Positions 24,511 to 33,823 of a DNA stretch of 64,000 bases are shown piece by piece. The position numbers were made by a program, and so were the translations under genes. How positions within the stretch are numbered: the first letter of the stretch is position 1; the number at the start of each line of letters is the position of its first letter. The notes below the pieces were generated by a model. The model was not told where the DNA came from, did not search any database, and worked only from the letters and a program-made list of their open reading frames with translations. Origin of the DNA: Sporosarcina ureae DSM 2281 (GTDB taxonomy: Bacteria; Bacillota; Bacilli; Bacillales_A; Planococcaceae); the NCBI RefSeq assembly GCF_000425545.1, contig NZ_AUDQ01000011.1:1-64000 (forward strand), read 5' to 3'.

Positions 24511-26067
24511 TTAGAACATCTTCGTAGTCCACGTCTCACCATTCCAAATAGTAGATACTACATCTTCATAAAAGTCAGGCTCGTGTGATATGAGTAAGAT
24601 GCTTCCTTTATATTCTTTCAAAGCACGTTTCAGTTCTTCTTTTGCATCATAGTCCAAGTGGTTTGTGGGCTCATCCAATACTAGTAGATTTGTTTCGCTA
24701 TTTACCAGTTTACAAAGACGTACCTTTGCACGCTCTCCCCCACTTAATACTTTTACTTTACTTTCAATATGTTTCGTAGTTAATCCAACACGCGCTAAAG
24801 CTGCACGTACTTCATATTGCGCAAAGTGTGGGAACTCACTCCAGATTTCTTCCAAACACGTATGCTCTGTGTCTGTTTTCATTTCCTGTTCGAAATAACC
24901 AATTGATAGATGCTCACCTTGCTCTACTTTACCGGAAAGAGCGTTTATTTCCCCGAGAATACTTTTCAACAGTGTTGTTTTACCGATTCCGTTTGCTCCA
25001 GCAAGAGCGATTTTCTGTCCACGTTCCATAGATAGATTTAAAGGCTTCGAAAGAGGTTCATCGTATCCAATCACTAGATCTGTCGTTTCAAATAAATATT
25101 TCCCGGGTGTCCTTGCCATTTTGAAATCAAAATGCGGCTTTGGTTTTTCTGAATCTAGCTCTATAACGTCCATCTTATCCAGTTTCTTTTGGCGGGACAT
25201 TGCCATTCGACTGGTTGCTGCATTCGCCTTATTGCGAGCTACAAAATCCTTCAGATGCGAAATTTCTTTTTGTTGCTTTTTATAAGCAGCTTCGACTTGT
25301 TGCAATCTCATTTCACGCACACGCAAAAACTCGTCATAGTCGCCAGGATAACGATTGACCTGTTGATTTTCCATATGATAAATCAAGTTAATGACACTGT
25401 TCAAGAATGGAATATCATGCGATATCAAAATGAATGCCCCTGGATACTCTTGTAAGTACGTACGCAACCATTCAATATGCTCAACGTCCAAGTAGTTCGT
25501 TGGTTCATCAAGCAATAAGATATCGGGCTTTTCAAGCAGCAATTTAGCCAGTAATACTTTTGTACGCTGGCCACCACTCAAGTCATTTACGTCAGTATCC
25601 AAACCAAATTCATCGAGTCCAAGACCATTTGCAACTTCTTCTACTTTTGCGTCAATCATATAAAAATCACTCTGCTCTAGAGATTCTTGAATTTGTCCAG
25701 TATCTTCAAGCAAACTTTCCAGTTCATCCGGCTCCACTTCACCCATCTTCGCAAAGAGACTATTCATTTCAGTTTCCATATCGTATAAATATTGGAACGC
25801 TGTGCGCAATACATCACGGATGGACATCCCCTGCTTCAAAGCCGCATGTTGATCTAAGTATCCGATACGAACACGCTTTGACCACGTGACAGTTCCCGCA
25901 TCCGGCTCCAGCTTATGCGTAATGATATTCATAAACGTAGATTTACCTTCTCCATTGGCACCTACTAATCCTATATGTTCACCTGCTAATAGACGAAATG
26001 ACACATCTTCAAAAATTACACGGTCACCGAATCCATGGCTAATATTTTTTACTGTTAATAAACTCAT
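24511..26067 (-). CDS. ABC-F family ATPase (YfmM-like)
   Basis: A 518-residue soluble protein with two ATPase domains and no membrane part. Walker A motifs are GANGEGKSTFMN and GANGIGKTTLLK; signatures LSGGQRTKVLLAKLL and LSGGERAKVRLCKLV; Walker B LLLDEPTNYLD and LVLDEPTNHLD. Between them is the charged ABC-F linker (about residues 235-310). ABC-F proteins act on the ribosome to relieve stalls or antibiotic binding. The start MSLLTVKNISHGFGDR matches YfmM closely. AGGTG lies six bases before the ATG. The linker and context do not show an antibiotic specificity. Confidence 0.9.
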   Translation of the reverse strand: MSLLTVKNISHGFGDRVIFEDVSFRLLAGEHIGLVGANGEGKSTFMNIITHKLEPDAGTVTWSKRVRIGYLDQHAALKQGMSIRDVLRTAFQYLYDMETEMNSLFAKMGEVEPDELESLLEDTGQIQESLEQSDFYMIDAKVEEVANGLGLDEFGLDTDVNDLSGGQRTKVLLAKLLLEKPDILLLDEPTNYLDVEHIEWLRTYLQEYPGAFILISHDIPFLNSVINLIYHMENQQVNRYPGDYDEFLRVREMRLQQVEAAYKKQQKEISHLKDFVARNKANAATSRMAMSRQKKLDKMDVIELDSEKPKPHFDFKMARTPGKYLFETTDLVIGYDEPLSKPLNLSMERGQKIALAGANGIGKTTLLKSILGEINALSGKVEQGEHLSIGYFEQEMKTDTEHTCLEEIWSEFPHFAQYEVRAALARVGLTTKHIESKVKVLSGGERAKVRLCKLVNSETNLLVLDEPTNHLDYDAKEELKRALKEYKGSILLISHEPDFYEDVVSTIWNGETWTTKMF

Positions 26068-26317
26068 ATTGTACACCTATTCCTTTTCCATTGTTTCAAT
26101 CCAACTTATCTACGTTATTTTAACATCCTATGCTTATAATTACTTAAGAAAAGAGAAAACAATATGTAGTTTAGAGCAACTGAAATTAGTTTTCGTTACT
26201 TCAAGAATATCTAGTTTATTTACTGATTATATTTCCTTTTATACACTTAAGAACTAGCTACAAATTGTACGCAGTGAAACGTCGCCCCTCTGCTATACTG
26301 TCCTTTTCTTATAAAAA

Positions 26318-26348
26318 AGGAACATGCAAAATAATTCGCATGTTCCTT
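26318..26348 (-). terminator. Terminator of the BCCT gene
   Basis: AAGGAACATGC pairs with GCATGTTCCTT; on the minus strand it ends in TTTTTTAT, four bases after the transporter's stop codon. Confidence 0.88.
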
Positions 26349-26352
26349 CCTT

Positions 26353-27834
26353 TTATTTCATTTTATATAGCTCTTCATTCATTGACTTAAACAACGCATA
26401 CATCATCAGTAAGATGACGAATGAGAATGGCAAGGCCGCTATGATGATTGTATTTTGCAAGGCAAGAAGTCCACCTGCTGAAAGCAAAATCAATGCAATT
26501 GTCGAAACAATGATACCCCAAACCACTTTTACGGAGTTTGGTGGCGTCAACGAACCATACGTTGACTGCATGCCCAACACGTAAGTCGCTGAGTCAGCCG
26601 ACGTGATGAAGAACGATGTCACTAAAAGAATCGCGAACAATGATAGAACTAATGAAAATGGCATTGCGTGAAACATTTCGAATGCAACTACTTCAATATT
26701 TAAAGAAGCGAGATCTGCTACTCCGTTATTCTGCATTTCGATTGCTGTAGTACCAAACGTTGAGAACCATAAGAACCCAAAGAATGAAGGTACAAGCAAG
26801 ACGCCTGCCATAAATTCACGTATTGTACGCCCTTTAGACACTCGCGCAATGAACATACTGACGAATGGTGACCAAGAAATCCACCAAGCCCAATAAAATA
26901 TAGTCCATCCATCTAACCATCCACGATTTTCACCATTGAGTGGAGCTGTGCCCATACTCATATCGATGAGATTTGTAAAATAACCACCAACTGAATCCGT
27001 GAACATATTAAAGATCAATAAAGTAGGTCCAAGAATAAGAATTAATCCTAAAAGGGCTACTGCTAATATCAAATTGATATTGGACAGATAGCGAATCCCT
27101 CTACTTAATCCAGACCAGGCTGATCCAATAAATAGTACCGTTACGACCGTCACGATAATAATTTGCGATTGGATACCTATCGTAAAGCCAAACAAGTAAT
27201 CCAATCCTGCGTTAATTTGAACAGCACCTAATCCTAGTGAAGTTGCCACACCGAAAGCAGTTGCAAAAACTGCGAGTACGTCAATTACTGTTCCTAAAGG
27301 ACCTTTTACTTTTTCTCCGAAGATTGGCTTCAATGTTGTTGAGATTAGGCCTGGTTCGCCTTTTCTGAACTGGAAGTATGCCAATGCCAATGCGACCATT
27401 CCATACAAAGCCCAGATATGAAGACCGTAGTGTAGAAATGTTTTCCGCATAGATTCTTTAAAAGCAGCAGGTGTTAGCGGATCCTCTGTTGCTGGTACTG
27501 CGTAATGGGATAATGGTTCTGCGGCACCGTAGAAAACGAGTCCGATTCCCATCCCGGCCGAGAATAGCATCGCAATCCACGTAATCGTAGAGAATTGCGG
27601 ACGATCTGTATCTTTTCCTAAACGGATTTTACCGTATGGACTGAATATCATAAAAATACTGAGCAACAGTAACGCTGTCATAATTAACATATAGTACCAA
27701 CCAAATGTTGATGCTACAAAAGCTTTACCAGCTGAAGTGATTTCCTCGAAATGTACTGGATTTATTACTCCATATCCTACCGCAATTATTATTAAGACAA
27801 TGGTAATATAAAAAACCTTTGATATTTTCTTCAT
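26353..27834 (-). CDS. BCCT-family betaine/choline/carnitine transporter
   Basis: A 493-residue transporter with about 12 membrane segments. The substrate segment is FYWAWWISWSPFVSMFIARV with the tryptophan-rich box of the family, and the earlier block is AMLFSAGMGIGLVFYGAAEP, whose GMGIG form (not GMGIGxM with extra ligands) is seen in Na+-coupled betaine carriers such as OpuD/BetP. It imports compatible solutes such as glycine betaine. The N and C tails are short, so it probably lacks the long osmosensing C-terminal helix of BetP. It is a single gene with its own terminator. Confidence 0.92.
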   Translation of the reverse strand: MKKISKVFYITIVLIIIAVGYGVINPVHFEEITSAGKAFVASTFGWYYMLIMTALLLLSIFMIFSPYGKIRLGKDTDRPQFSTITWIAMLFSAGMGIGLVFYGAAEPLSHYAVPATEDPLTPAAFKESMRKTFLHYGLHIWALYGMVALALAYFQFRKGEPGLISTTLKPIFGEKVKGPLGTVIDVLAVFATAFGVATSLGLGAVQINAGLDYLFGFTIGIQSQIIIVTVVTVLFIGSAWSGLSRGIRYLSNINLILAVALLGLILILGPTLLIFNMFTDSVGGYFTNLIDMSMGTAPLNGENRGWLDGWTIFYWAWWISWSPFVSMFIARVSKGRTIREFMAGVLLVPSFFGFLWFSTFGTTAIEMQNNGVADLASLNIEVVAFEMFHAMPFSLVLSLFAILLVTSFFITSADSATYVLGMQSTYGSLTPPNSVKVVWGIIVSTIALILLSAGGLLALQNTIIIAALPFSFVILLMMYALFKSMNEELYKMK

Positions 27835-28018
27835 AGTTCCCCCTTTAGAGATGAATTACACAAGCAGGTTTACACTATACTGTAAAAAAAACTAGAAATC
27901 AAATGAATACAAGCAATTTATTTGATTTAATTAGAACGTGATATAGCCTAAACCCTATTGTAGTAAGTTTTCTTCTACGTCTTAAACTATCTCATTTTAT
28001 TTTCATCACTATATTTTA

Positions 28019-28177
28019 CTAGTAGAAATAACCTGTAAAATTATTACTTTTCATAGGATGGGGTTCAAAGTCTTTTACATATTCAGCTAATCCAATAGGT
28101 GGCGTCGTGTGCGCTAACTGAACCCACAATACATCATCGATTGTTTTTTAGAATTCTTTATTTATTATAAGTTTCAT
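28019..28177 (-). pseudogene. Small gene broken by a stop at codon 10
   Basis: An ATG at 28177 follows a strong GGAAGGAG ribosome site at seven bases. Nine codons (MKLIINKEF) are followed by an in-frame TAA at 28148-28150, and the same frame then stays open for 42 codons to a TAG at 28019-28021, with protein-like content (IDDVLWVQLAHTTPPIGLAE and YVKDFEPHPMKSNNFTGYFY). I do not recognise a family. It is either a recent nonsense mutation, a truncated remnant, or a nine-residue peptide followed by chance open frame. The rest of 27835-28345 is AT-rich and shows only weak promoter-like sequences. Confidence 0.4.
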
Positions 28178-28345
28178 AAAAATTCTCCTTCCATTTATGG
28201 TGCGAGCTATTACTTTATTATGTTCAAATAACCGTTTTTGAAAAGTCAATTAATTCTTGACGAATAGTCACCTTCATTGCTGTATACTAGTCAATATGTT
28301 TTACTTTTAAGATCATCCACTTCATACAAACGGAGGTAATGCATA

Positions 28346-29479
28346 ATGTCTGATCCACTAAACTATATAGAACTTCATAAAAAGGAAATCCTACAGACCT
28401 ATCAAGACCTGCATGCTATTGCTGAACCTAGTTGGCAAGAGCAGCAGACTTCATGTTATTTACAGGATCAGCTTTCATCTGCCGGATTAAGTATCACTAC
28501 CTACAATGGGCATCACGGCTTCATCGCAGAAATTGCCGGTCGTACGAAGGGCGTCATTGCGTTGCGTGCGGATATGGATGCACTGGTACAGGAAGTCGAC
28601 GGCGAAGTAATAGCTAACCACTCGTGCGGACATGACGCACACAGTACAATGGCGTTATATACCGCACTAGCATTAAAGAACAGCGAAACAGATTTACATC
28701 ATACGATCCGATTCATTTTCCAACCTGCAGAAGAGTTGGCAGAAGGTGCGTTGCAAATGATGAAAGAAGGCGTGCTTGAAGATGTTCTATTTCTAGGCGG
28801 CCTGCACGTACGTCCACATACGGAAGTTCCGTTCGGTAAATCTGCCCCTGCAATTTTACATGGATCGTCTGCAACTATTATAGGCACGATTACAGGTACA
28901 CCTGCGCATGCAGCGAGACCTGAAGAAGGTAATAACCCAATTGAAGCAGCGAGTTTCCTAATCCAGTCACTGCGTCAGATCCGCTTGCCAGGCAATAAAA
29001 AGTTTTCCATCAAAATTACAGAGCTACATGGTGGTGAAACAAGTAACTCCATCCCCGCCAGCGCTCGATTTACGCTCGACGTTCGCGCTGAAACGAATGA
29101 GACGATGGATGCTTTGCTGAAAAAAGCCCGCCACATTATACAGCACACTGCTGCACTGACAGAGACGAAGATTGCTTATGAAGAAGAAGGCTATTCACCT
29201 GCTGCTACGGAAAATGCCACAGCAATCCAACTGGCACAACAGGCGATCGGCTCAGTATTAGGTGAAGAAAACATAGATGGACCATGTATTTCTCAAGGGG
29301 CGGAAGACTTTCATTTCTACACGTGGAAAACGCCTGAAATTCCTGCCACGATGATTGGACTCGGTTGTGATTTGAAACCAGGCTTGCATCATCCCCAGAT
29401 GTCGTTTAATACCGATGCCTTAATTTATGGTGCACAAATTCTAACGCAACTATTGCTGAATGCGGATCGAGAGTTATGA
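28346..29479 (+). CDS. M20-family amidohydrolase
   Basis: A 377-residue two-zinc (or Mn) peptidase of the aminoacylase/carboxypeptidase group. Ligand motifs are RADMDAL, CGHDAH, PAEELAEGA, the HVRPH block and GAEDFHFYTW near the end; the insert dimerisation domain covers about residues 175-290 (HAARPEEGNNPIEAA). It hydrolyses an N-acyl amino acid or related amide in the cytoplasm. It starts with ATG after CGGAGG and overlaps pgeF by four bases, so both are translated together. The substrate is not clear; it could complete an N-acyl amino acid route with the enzymes at 6.2-8 kb, but it is 20 kb away. Confidence 0.9.
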   Translation: MSDPLNYIELHKKEILQTYQDLHAIAEPSWQEQQTSCYLQDQLSSAGLSITTYNGHHGFIAEIAGRTKGVIALRADMDALVQEVDGEVIANHSCGHDAHSTMALYTALALKNSETDLHHTIRFIFQPAEELAEGALQMMKEGVLEDVLFLGGLHVRPHTEVPFGKSAPAILHGSSATIIGTITGTPAHAARPEEGNNPIEAASFLIQSLRQIRLPGNKKFSIKITELHGGETSNSIPASARFTLDVRAETNETMDALLKKARHIIQHTAALTETKIAYEEEGYSPAATENATAIQLAQQAIGSVLGEENIDGPCISQGAEDFHFYTWKTPEIPATMIGLGCDLKPGLHHPQMSFNTDALIYGAQILTQLLLNADREL

Positions 29480-30237
29480 AAACAACCATCCATCAAGACC
29501 ATAACAATATCCTACTAGGTATGACTCTGAAAGATTGCAGTCAACCTGAGTGCAATAATACTGCTTTACATGCATGCGTTTCACCCGTTGACGTGATGAA
29601 CAATCGCCGACAGTTGGCGAATTTTTTGCAATGTAATTTGGAAGATTTCGTATTTGCCAATCAAACACATAGCGCAAACTTTTATAAAGTGACTGCACAA
29701 GAAAGAGGTAAAGGTGCATTGCGACAAGATACGGCAATTCCTGACACAGATGCACTATATACACTTGAATCAGATATCGTGCTGTGCAGTTTAACGGCGG
29801 ACTGCGTTCCTATATTATTTTACAGTGAGGCTAGTCCATTGATTGGAGCCATTCATTCCGGTTGGCAAGGCACGGTGAAGGAAATCACACCAAAGCTGTT
29901 CCGCCACCTACAGCAATACGAGCACTGTGACCTGAGTCGTGTTCATGTCCAAATCGGTGCAGCACTCAGTCAAGAAATGTTTGAAGTCGATGAAGATGTC
30001 TATACGAAGTTTCACAACCTCGGCTATGCAGACGAATTCATATCCTATAATGCAGTAACACGAAAATATCATATTGATAACCAACTGACAGTGAAGAAAC
30101 AATGCACGTTGGTTGGAATTCCTGAAGCCAATATTACAATCGACCGTACATGTACATTCCTTAGCCCAGAAGGCTTTTCCTATCGCCAAGATAGACAAGC
30201 CGGTCGTCATGTTAGCTTTATCAGGAGGACAATCTAA
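29476..30237 (+). CDS. pgeF: Purine nucleoside phosphorylase / peptidoglycan editing factor (YlmD/YfiH)
   Basis: A 253-residue laccase-domain (DUF152) protein. Zinc-binding and active-site parts are the His of ANQTHSANFY, the Cys in LTADCVPILFY and the His of GAIHSGWQGTVKEI. Members act as purine nucleoside phosphorylases or adenosine deaminases, and E. coli YfiH edits peptidoglycan precursors. It overlaps the upstream M20 gene by ATGA. Its usual neighbours (the cell-division cluster) are absent, so this may be a second, displaced copy. Confidence 0.88.
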   Translation: MKTTIHQDHNNILLGMTLKDCSQPECNNTALHACVSPVDVMNNRRQLANFLQCNLEDFVFANQTHSANFYKVTAQERGKGALRQDTAIPDTDALYTLESDIVLCSLTADCVPILFYSEASPLIGAIHSGWQGTVKEITPKLFRHLQQYEHCDLSRVHVQIGAALSQEMFEVDEDVYTKFHNLGYADEFISYNAVTRKYHIDNQLTVKKQCTLVGIPEANITIDRTCTFLSPEGFSYRQDRQAGRHVSFIRRTI

Positions 30238-30239
30238 AT

Positions 30240-30271
30240 AGCGCAGTGAGGATCTCCTCACTGCGCTTTTC
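30240..30271 (+). terminator. Terminator of M20-pgeF operon
   Basis: AGCGCAGTGAGGA pairs perfectly with TCCTCACTGCGCT across a two-base loop and is followed by TTTT. Confidence 0.88.
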
Positions 30272-30342
30272 AGTTCAATTCTAGTTGATATCGCCTGACA
30301 GGTAATTCGGATAGGCAACTATTTCTCACCACTACATCAAAA

Positions 30343-30370
30343 AGTGTTCCCGCTTTAACACGAGAACACT
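30343..30370 (-). terminator. Terminator of the DUF378 gene
   Basis: AGTGTTCCCG pairs with CGAGAACACT with one mismatch; on the minus strand five T follow. Confidence 0.75.
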
Positions 30371-30376
30371 ATTTGA

Positions 30377-30724
30377 TTATTCTTTAGGGTCCTTAGGTGA
30401 TCGATCCACTTTTTTACGCTTCTTCATCATATCCAGTTCTTCCCCAAATTCTGTGTTGTAATTCACATTTCGAATTCGATCGAACTGCTTATGGGGCTCT
30501 ACTTTCTCATCCTCGTCGACAATAATCTCTTCATTCGATTTAACTAAAAGTCCAATCGCTGCCAATCCGCTCAGTCCCACAATGGCATAGACAATCTTCG
30601 CCAGAATCGTGTCTTGTCCTCCAAATACGCTGGCAACCAAATCAAAGTTGAAAAAGCCGATCAATCCCCAGTTTAGAGCACCAATAATGACTAACGTCAG
30701 TGCAATCCGCATAAATACGCTCAT
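30377..30724 (-). CDS. DUF378 membrane protein
   Basis: A 115-residue protein with two membrane segments in a DUF378 domain (ALTLVIIGALNWGLIGFFNF, DLVASVFGG and IVYAIVGLSGLAAIGLL), and a charged 45-residue tail rich in Lys, Asp and Glu. The ATG at 30724 follows GGAGGAGGTG. The function of the family is unknown; relatives are often under the general stress sigma factor (recalled, not seen here). The upstream 170 bp lie between it and the divergent patatin gene. Confidence 0.88.
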   Translation of the reverse strand: MSVFMRIALTLVIIGALNWGLIGFFNFDLVASVFGGQDTILAKIVYAIVGLSGLAAIGLLVKSNEEIIVDEDEKVEPHKQFDRIRNVNYNTEFGEELDMMKKRKKVDRSPKDPKE

Positions 30725-30894
30725 GTTGCACACCTCCTCCAACAATCTATAATCGAATCCTGTACATGTTTGTATAGATTCCTTATTATAGTTCACTGAA
30801 AGAGAATTTTCATACATATTCATATGAATAATGTTCTATTTCTGTTGCGAATACCTTACATTAGTAGACCAATAAAAATGAAAGCAGGGATACA

Positions 30895-31812
30895 GTGCGA
30901 ATAAATGGCGTGTTTTCAGGCGGAGGATTAAAAGGTTTTGCGCTAGTTGGAGCGGTGCAAGAATTGGAAAAACAAGGTTATCGCTTTGAAAACGTAGCTG
31001 GCACAAGTGCAGGAGCTATTGTTGCGAGTTTTTTGGCGGCCGGCTATACAGCCGATGAAATTGAAGTCATGTTGGCTGAAGAAGATTTCCAAGCTCTGCT
31101 GGATCCGCGAAAGACTCTATTGCCATTCCCTTTTATGAAATGGGTCTCGCTTTATTGGAGAATGGGTTTGTATCAAGGAAAGGCATTGGAGGATTGGTTT
31201 TTTGAAAAGCTTGCGCGTAAAGGTTGTTATGCGTTTGGTGATCTTCCAAAAGGCTCGTTAAAATTGGTCGCATCTGACTTAACAAATGGCAAGATGATGG
31301 TACTTCCTGATGATTTACAGGAATACGGATATGATGCTGATCGATTTTCCATTGCAAAGGCACTGCGTATGAGTTGTGGTATCCCCTACTTTTTTGAACC
31401 TGTACGTCTCGATGCACCAAAAGGAACGATTGTCGTAGACGGCGGCGTATTAAGTAATTTCCCGATGTGGATTTTTGACGAAGATACATCGTCGCGTAAA
31501 CTACCCGTAATTGGGATCAAATTGAGTCGCAATCAAGATGAAGTTCCCGGCCGCACCATTCGAAATGCTATGCAATTATTTGAAGCGTTATTCTCTACTA
31601 TGAAGAATGCGCATGATGAAAAGTATATCTCAAAACGACATGTGCAAAATATAGTCTTCATTCCCGTAGAAAATTATAGTGCGACACAATTTGATTTGAG
31701 TGAAGAGCAAATGGATGACTTGCTGTCTATCGGACGTAGTCGTACCCAGGAATTCTTGCTAACTTGGTCGCCAACGAAGTCTCAGTTAGTCAGCAACCCA
31801 AATGTAATGTAA
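30895..31812 (+). CDS. Patatin-like phospholipase/esterase (RssA-like)
   Basis: A 305-residue cytoplasmic serine hydrolase. The oxyanion loop is SGGGLKGFALVGA, the nucleophile Ser38 is in GTSAGAIV, and the catalytic Asp is in VVDGGVLSNFP (about residue 182), i.e. the complete Ser-Asp dyad. It starts with GTG after GCAGGGA. It diverges from the DUF378 gene and is followed by a 51-codon small gene on the same strand. Confidence 0.9.
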   Translation: MRINGVFSGGGLKGFALVGAVQELEKQGYRFENVAGTSAGAIVASFLAAGYTADEIEVMLAEEDFQALLDPRKTLLPFPFMKWVSLYWRMGLYQGKALEDWFFEKLARKGCYAFGDLPKGSLKLVASDLTNGKMMVLPDDLQEYGYDADRFSIAKALRMSCGIPYFFEPVRLDAPKGTIVVDGGVLSNFPMWIFDEDTSSRKLPVIGIKLSRNQDEVPGRTIRNAMQLFEALFSTMKNAHDEKYISKRHVQNIVFIPVENYSATQFDLSEEQMDDLLSIGRSRTQEFLLTWSPTKSQLVSNPNVM

Positions 31813-31887
31813 TTGAAATATTTGATTTCAATACAGTTTAAAACGCCATCTTAGGGGGTAAATTGACTTATAAGGAGGGTTGCAATC

Positions 31888-32043
31888 ATGACCAACCAAA
31901 ATGAAAGTTCTATTTTCATCCGAGAGCTTGAACTACTCAGTGACGAGTACCATACTGCGCCCGCCGATATCAAAACTTTTATCCTACAAGATATTCAGTT
32001 ACTTGAGTCTGCGATTTCTCTTTTACAAAGTGACGTCCAGTAA
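31888..32043 (+). CDS. Small hypothetical protein, 51 residues
   Basis: An ATG with an ideal AAGGAGGG ribosome site seven bases upstream opens a 51-codon frame ending in TAA at 32041. The product starts MTNQNESSIFIRELELLSDE and contains two amphipathic helices (residues 9-19 and 27-48, the latter IKTFILQDIQLLESAISLLQ). It is acidic and soluble. I do not recognise it. It is 75 bp after the patatin gene and converges with the 75-residue gene at 32078. Confidence 0.6.
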   Translation: MTNQNESSIFIRELELLSDEYHTAPADIKTFILQDIQLLESAISLLQSDVQ

Positions 32044-32077
32044 TGACTTACCATATAGAGTAGACGGATCATTTAGC

Positions 32078-32305
32078 TCATAGAAATAACTGTTGCAAGT
32101 TCTTATTACGTTCTGCACGTTCTTCTTCTGTTGCCAAGTCATATTTTTTTAACAAATGAAATACTACATTCAATGTCTCTTGACTCAATGGTTTGCTTAA
32201 AAACAACTCACAGCTTTCCACTAATTCTTCTGGCATGAAGGATTGCTGCTCTGCTAATTTTTCTACAACTTCTTGTTGCGTATGATCAATTGCACAATTG
32301 CTCAT
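32078..32305 (-). CDS. Conserved hypothetical small protein, 75 residues
   Basis: A soluble, helical, acidic 75-residue protein (MSNCAIDHTQQEVVEKLAEQ at the start and NVVFHLLKKYDLATEEERAE near the end). Similar proteins occur in Bacillales as I recall, but no function is known. ATG follows GGGAGTG at a good distance. It is convergent with the 51-residue gene and its start region faces the potassium transporter gene. Confidence 0.7.
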   Translation of the reverse strand: MSNCAIDHTQQEVVEKLAEQQSFMPEELVESCELFLSKPLSQETLNVVFHLLKKYDLATEEERAERNKNLQQLFL

Positions 32306-32435
32306 CTGGATTCACTCCCTTGTTCACACTGTATCATATTTTTTAATGAACTTAAAACGAAGACTTGTTGCTAATTTTGTAAGAGCTACGAGTCTTTTTG
32401 TTATTTTATTCGATCTACCTGGAGATGAAAAGATC

Positions 32436-33764
32436 ATGAAAGCTATTAAAAAACGTAGGAAAACTTTTTCTCCTCCTGCTCTTATAGCCTCATCTTTCCT
32501 ATTTACTATAGTAATCGGTACCTTACTATTAAAATTACCGATAGCTACATATAAACCAATTAGCTGGATTGACGCACTTTTCACTGCCACGTCCGCTACA
32601 ACTGTAACTGGACTGAGCGTCTTTGATATCACCGCTACACTAACCATTTTCGGAGAAGTCGTGTTGCTCATACTGATTCAAATAGGCGGCGTCGGTTTAA
32701 TGGCATTTGCCGTTGCAGTGCTCATTATTTTAGGTAGAAAAGTTGGTATGACCAACCGCATATTCATCCAGGAAACATTCAACTATCAGTCCATTGGTGG
32801 AACCGTTCGCTTTGTAGGTGAAATCGTAACGTTCGTGATTGTAATAGAAAGTATTGCATTTATCGCATTATGCACTGTATGGATACCTGAGTTTGGCTGG
32901 AAACAAGGAATGTACTACAGTGTATTCCATGTAGTATCTGCATTTAATAACGCTGGGTTTTCATTATTTCCGGACAATTTGAGTTCGTTTGCAGGTAATC
33001 CTATTATTACAATTATCCTTTCTGGTTTATTTATTATTGGCGGAATCGGCTTTATTGTAGTGAAGGACATCCTTCAAAAGAGATCCATTCAACAATGGAC
33101 ACTACACACGAAAATGATGATCTTCGGCACGCTGATTGTGAACGTTATTGCTACGCTCTTCTTATTCATCTTGGAGTTTCATAATGAAAAAACAATTGGC
33201 AGTTTGAGTTTTATTGACAAGCTTTGGACTTCCTACTTCCAAGCCGTGACCCCACGTACTGCCGGTTTCAATATGATCATCGTCGGAGATATGGAGGAGT
33301 CCTCTCTCTTACTGACACTTCTTCTCATGTTTATAGGCGGGGGCAGCGCATCTACCGCTTCCGGAATAAAGTTAACGACCTTTATGATTATTTTACTGGC
33401 AACGATTTCTTACTTTAGGGGAATAAAAGAACCGCATATTTTCCAGCGTACCATCAAGTCCGAAGTCATATTTCGTTCTATGGCTATAGGAGCGGTTAGC
33501 TCTGTCATTATCTTTGTTGCTTTATTTTTGCTGACTGTTACTGAAAAGGTGCCATTCCTGCCTTTATTATTTGAGACAGTCTCTGCTTTTGCAACAGTAG
33601 GACTTTCATTGGGAATTACAGGAAACATTAGCCCTGCAGGTGAAGTAATTCTTTGTTTCGTTATGTTTTTAGGCCGCATCGGCCCATTAACATTGTTTTT
33701 CTTACTCATTCACACCAAAAAAGAATCCTATCATTATTCGTATGATCAAGTGCAAACAGGTTAA
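32436..33764 (+). CDS. Ktr-type potassium uptake membrane subunit (KtrB/KtrD)
   Basis: A 442-residue TrkH/KtrB-family channel with four pore-loop repeats. Filter regions are SATTVTGLSVFD, SAFNNAGFSLF, TPRTAGFNM and FATVGLSLGI, and the flexible gate loop is GGGSASTASGIKLTTF. The family length is about 445, which supports the start MKAIKKRRKTF at 32436 after GGAG. It needs a cytoplasmic KtrA/KtrC regulator, which is not in the window; in B. subtilis ktrC and ktrD are also apart, so this may be KtrD. Confidence 0.9.
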   Translation: MKAIKKRRKTFSPPALIASSFLFTIVIGTLLLKLPIATYKPISWIDALFTATSATTVTGLSVFDITATLTIFGEVVLLILIQIGGVGLMAFAVAVLIILGRKVGMTNRIFIQETFNYQSIGGTVRFVGEIVTFVIVIESIAFIALCTVWIPEFGWKQGMYYSVFHVVSAFNNAGFSLFPDNLSSFAGNPIITIILSGLFIIGGIGFIVVKDILQKRSIQQWTLHTKMMIFGTLIVNVIATLFLFILEFHNEKTIGSLSFIDKLWTSYFQAVTPRTAGFNMIIVGDMEESSLLLTLLLMFIGGGSASTASGIKLTTFMIILLATISYFRGIKEPHIFQRTIKSEVIFRSMAIGAVSSVIIFVALFLLTVTEKVPFLPLLFETVSAFATVGLSLGITGNISPAGEVILCFVMFLGRIGPLTLFFLLIHTKKESYHYSYDQVQTG

Positions 33765-33789
33765 TTGATAGTAACTGCTCATATTGAAA

Positions 33790-33819
33790 AACTCCAGAAC
33801 TCTATTCTGGGGTTTTTTT
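33790..33819 (+). terminator. Terminator of the Ktr gene
   Basis: AACTCCAGAA pairs with TTCTGGGGTT (one G-T pair) around CTCTA and is followed by seven T. Confidence 0.85.
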
Positions 33820-33823
33820 ATGG

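Noticed and set aside
26077..26317. Possible gene in the 240 bp between the ABC-F and BCCT genes
   Set aside because: Only AT-rich frames without a ribosome site are present; the region is probably the ABC-F promoter.
28257..28288. Promoter TTGACG...TATACT before the M20 gene at 28346
   Set aside because: The spacer is 20 bp, too long for a normal sigma-A promoter, and no GTCGYTA pair is present, so I do not list it.
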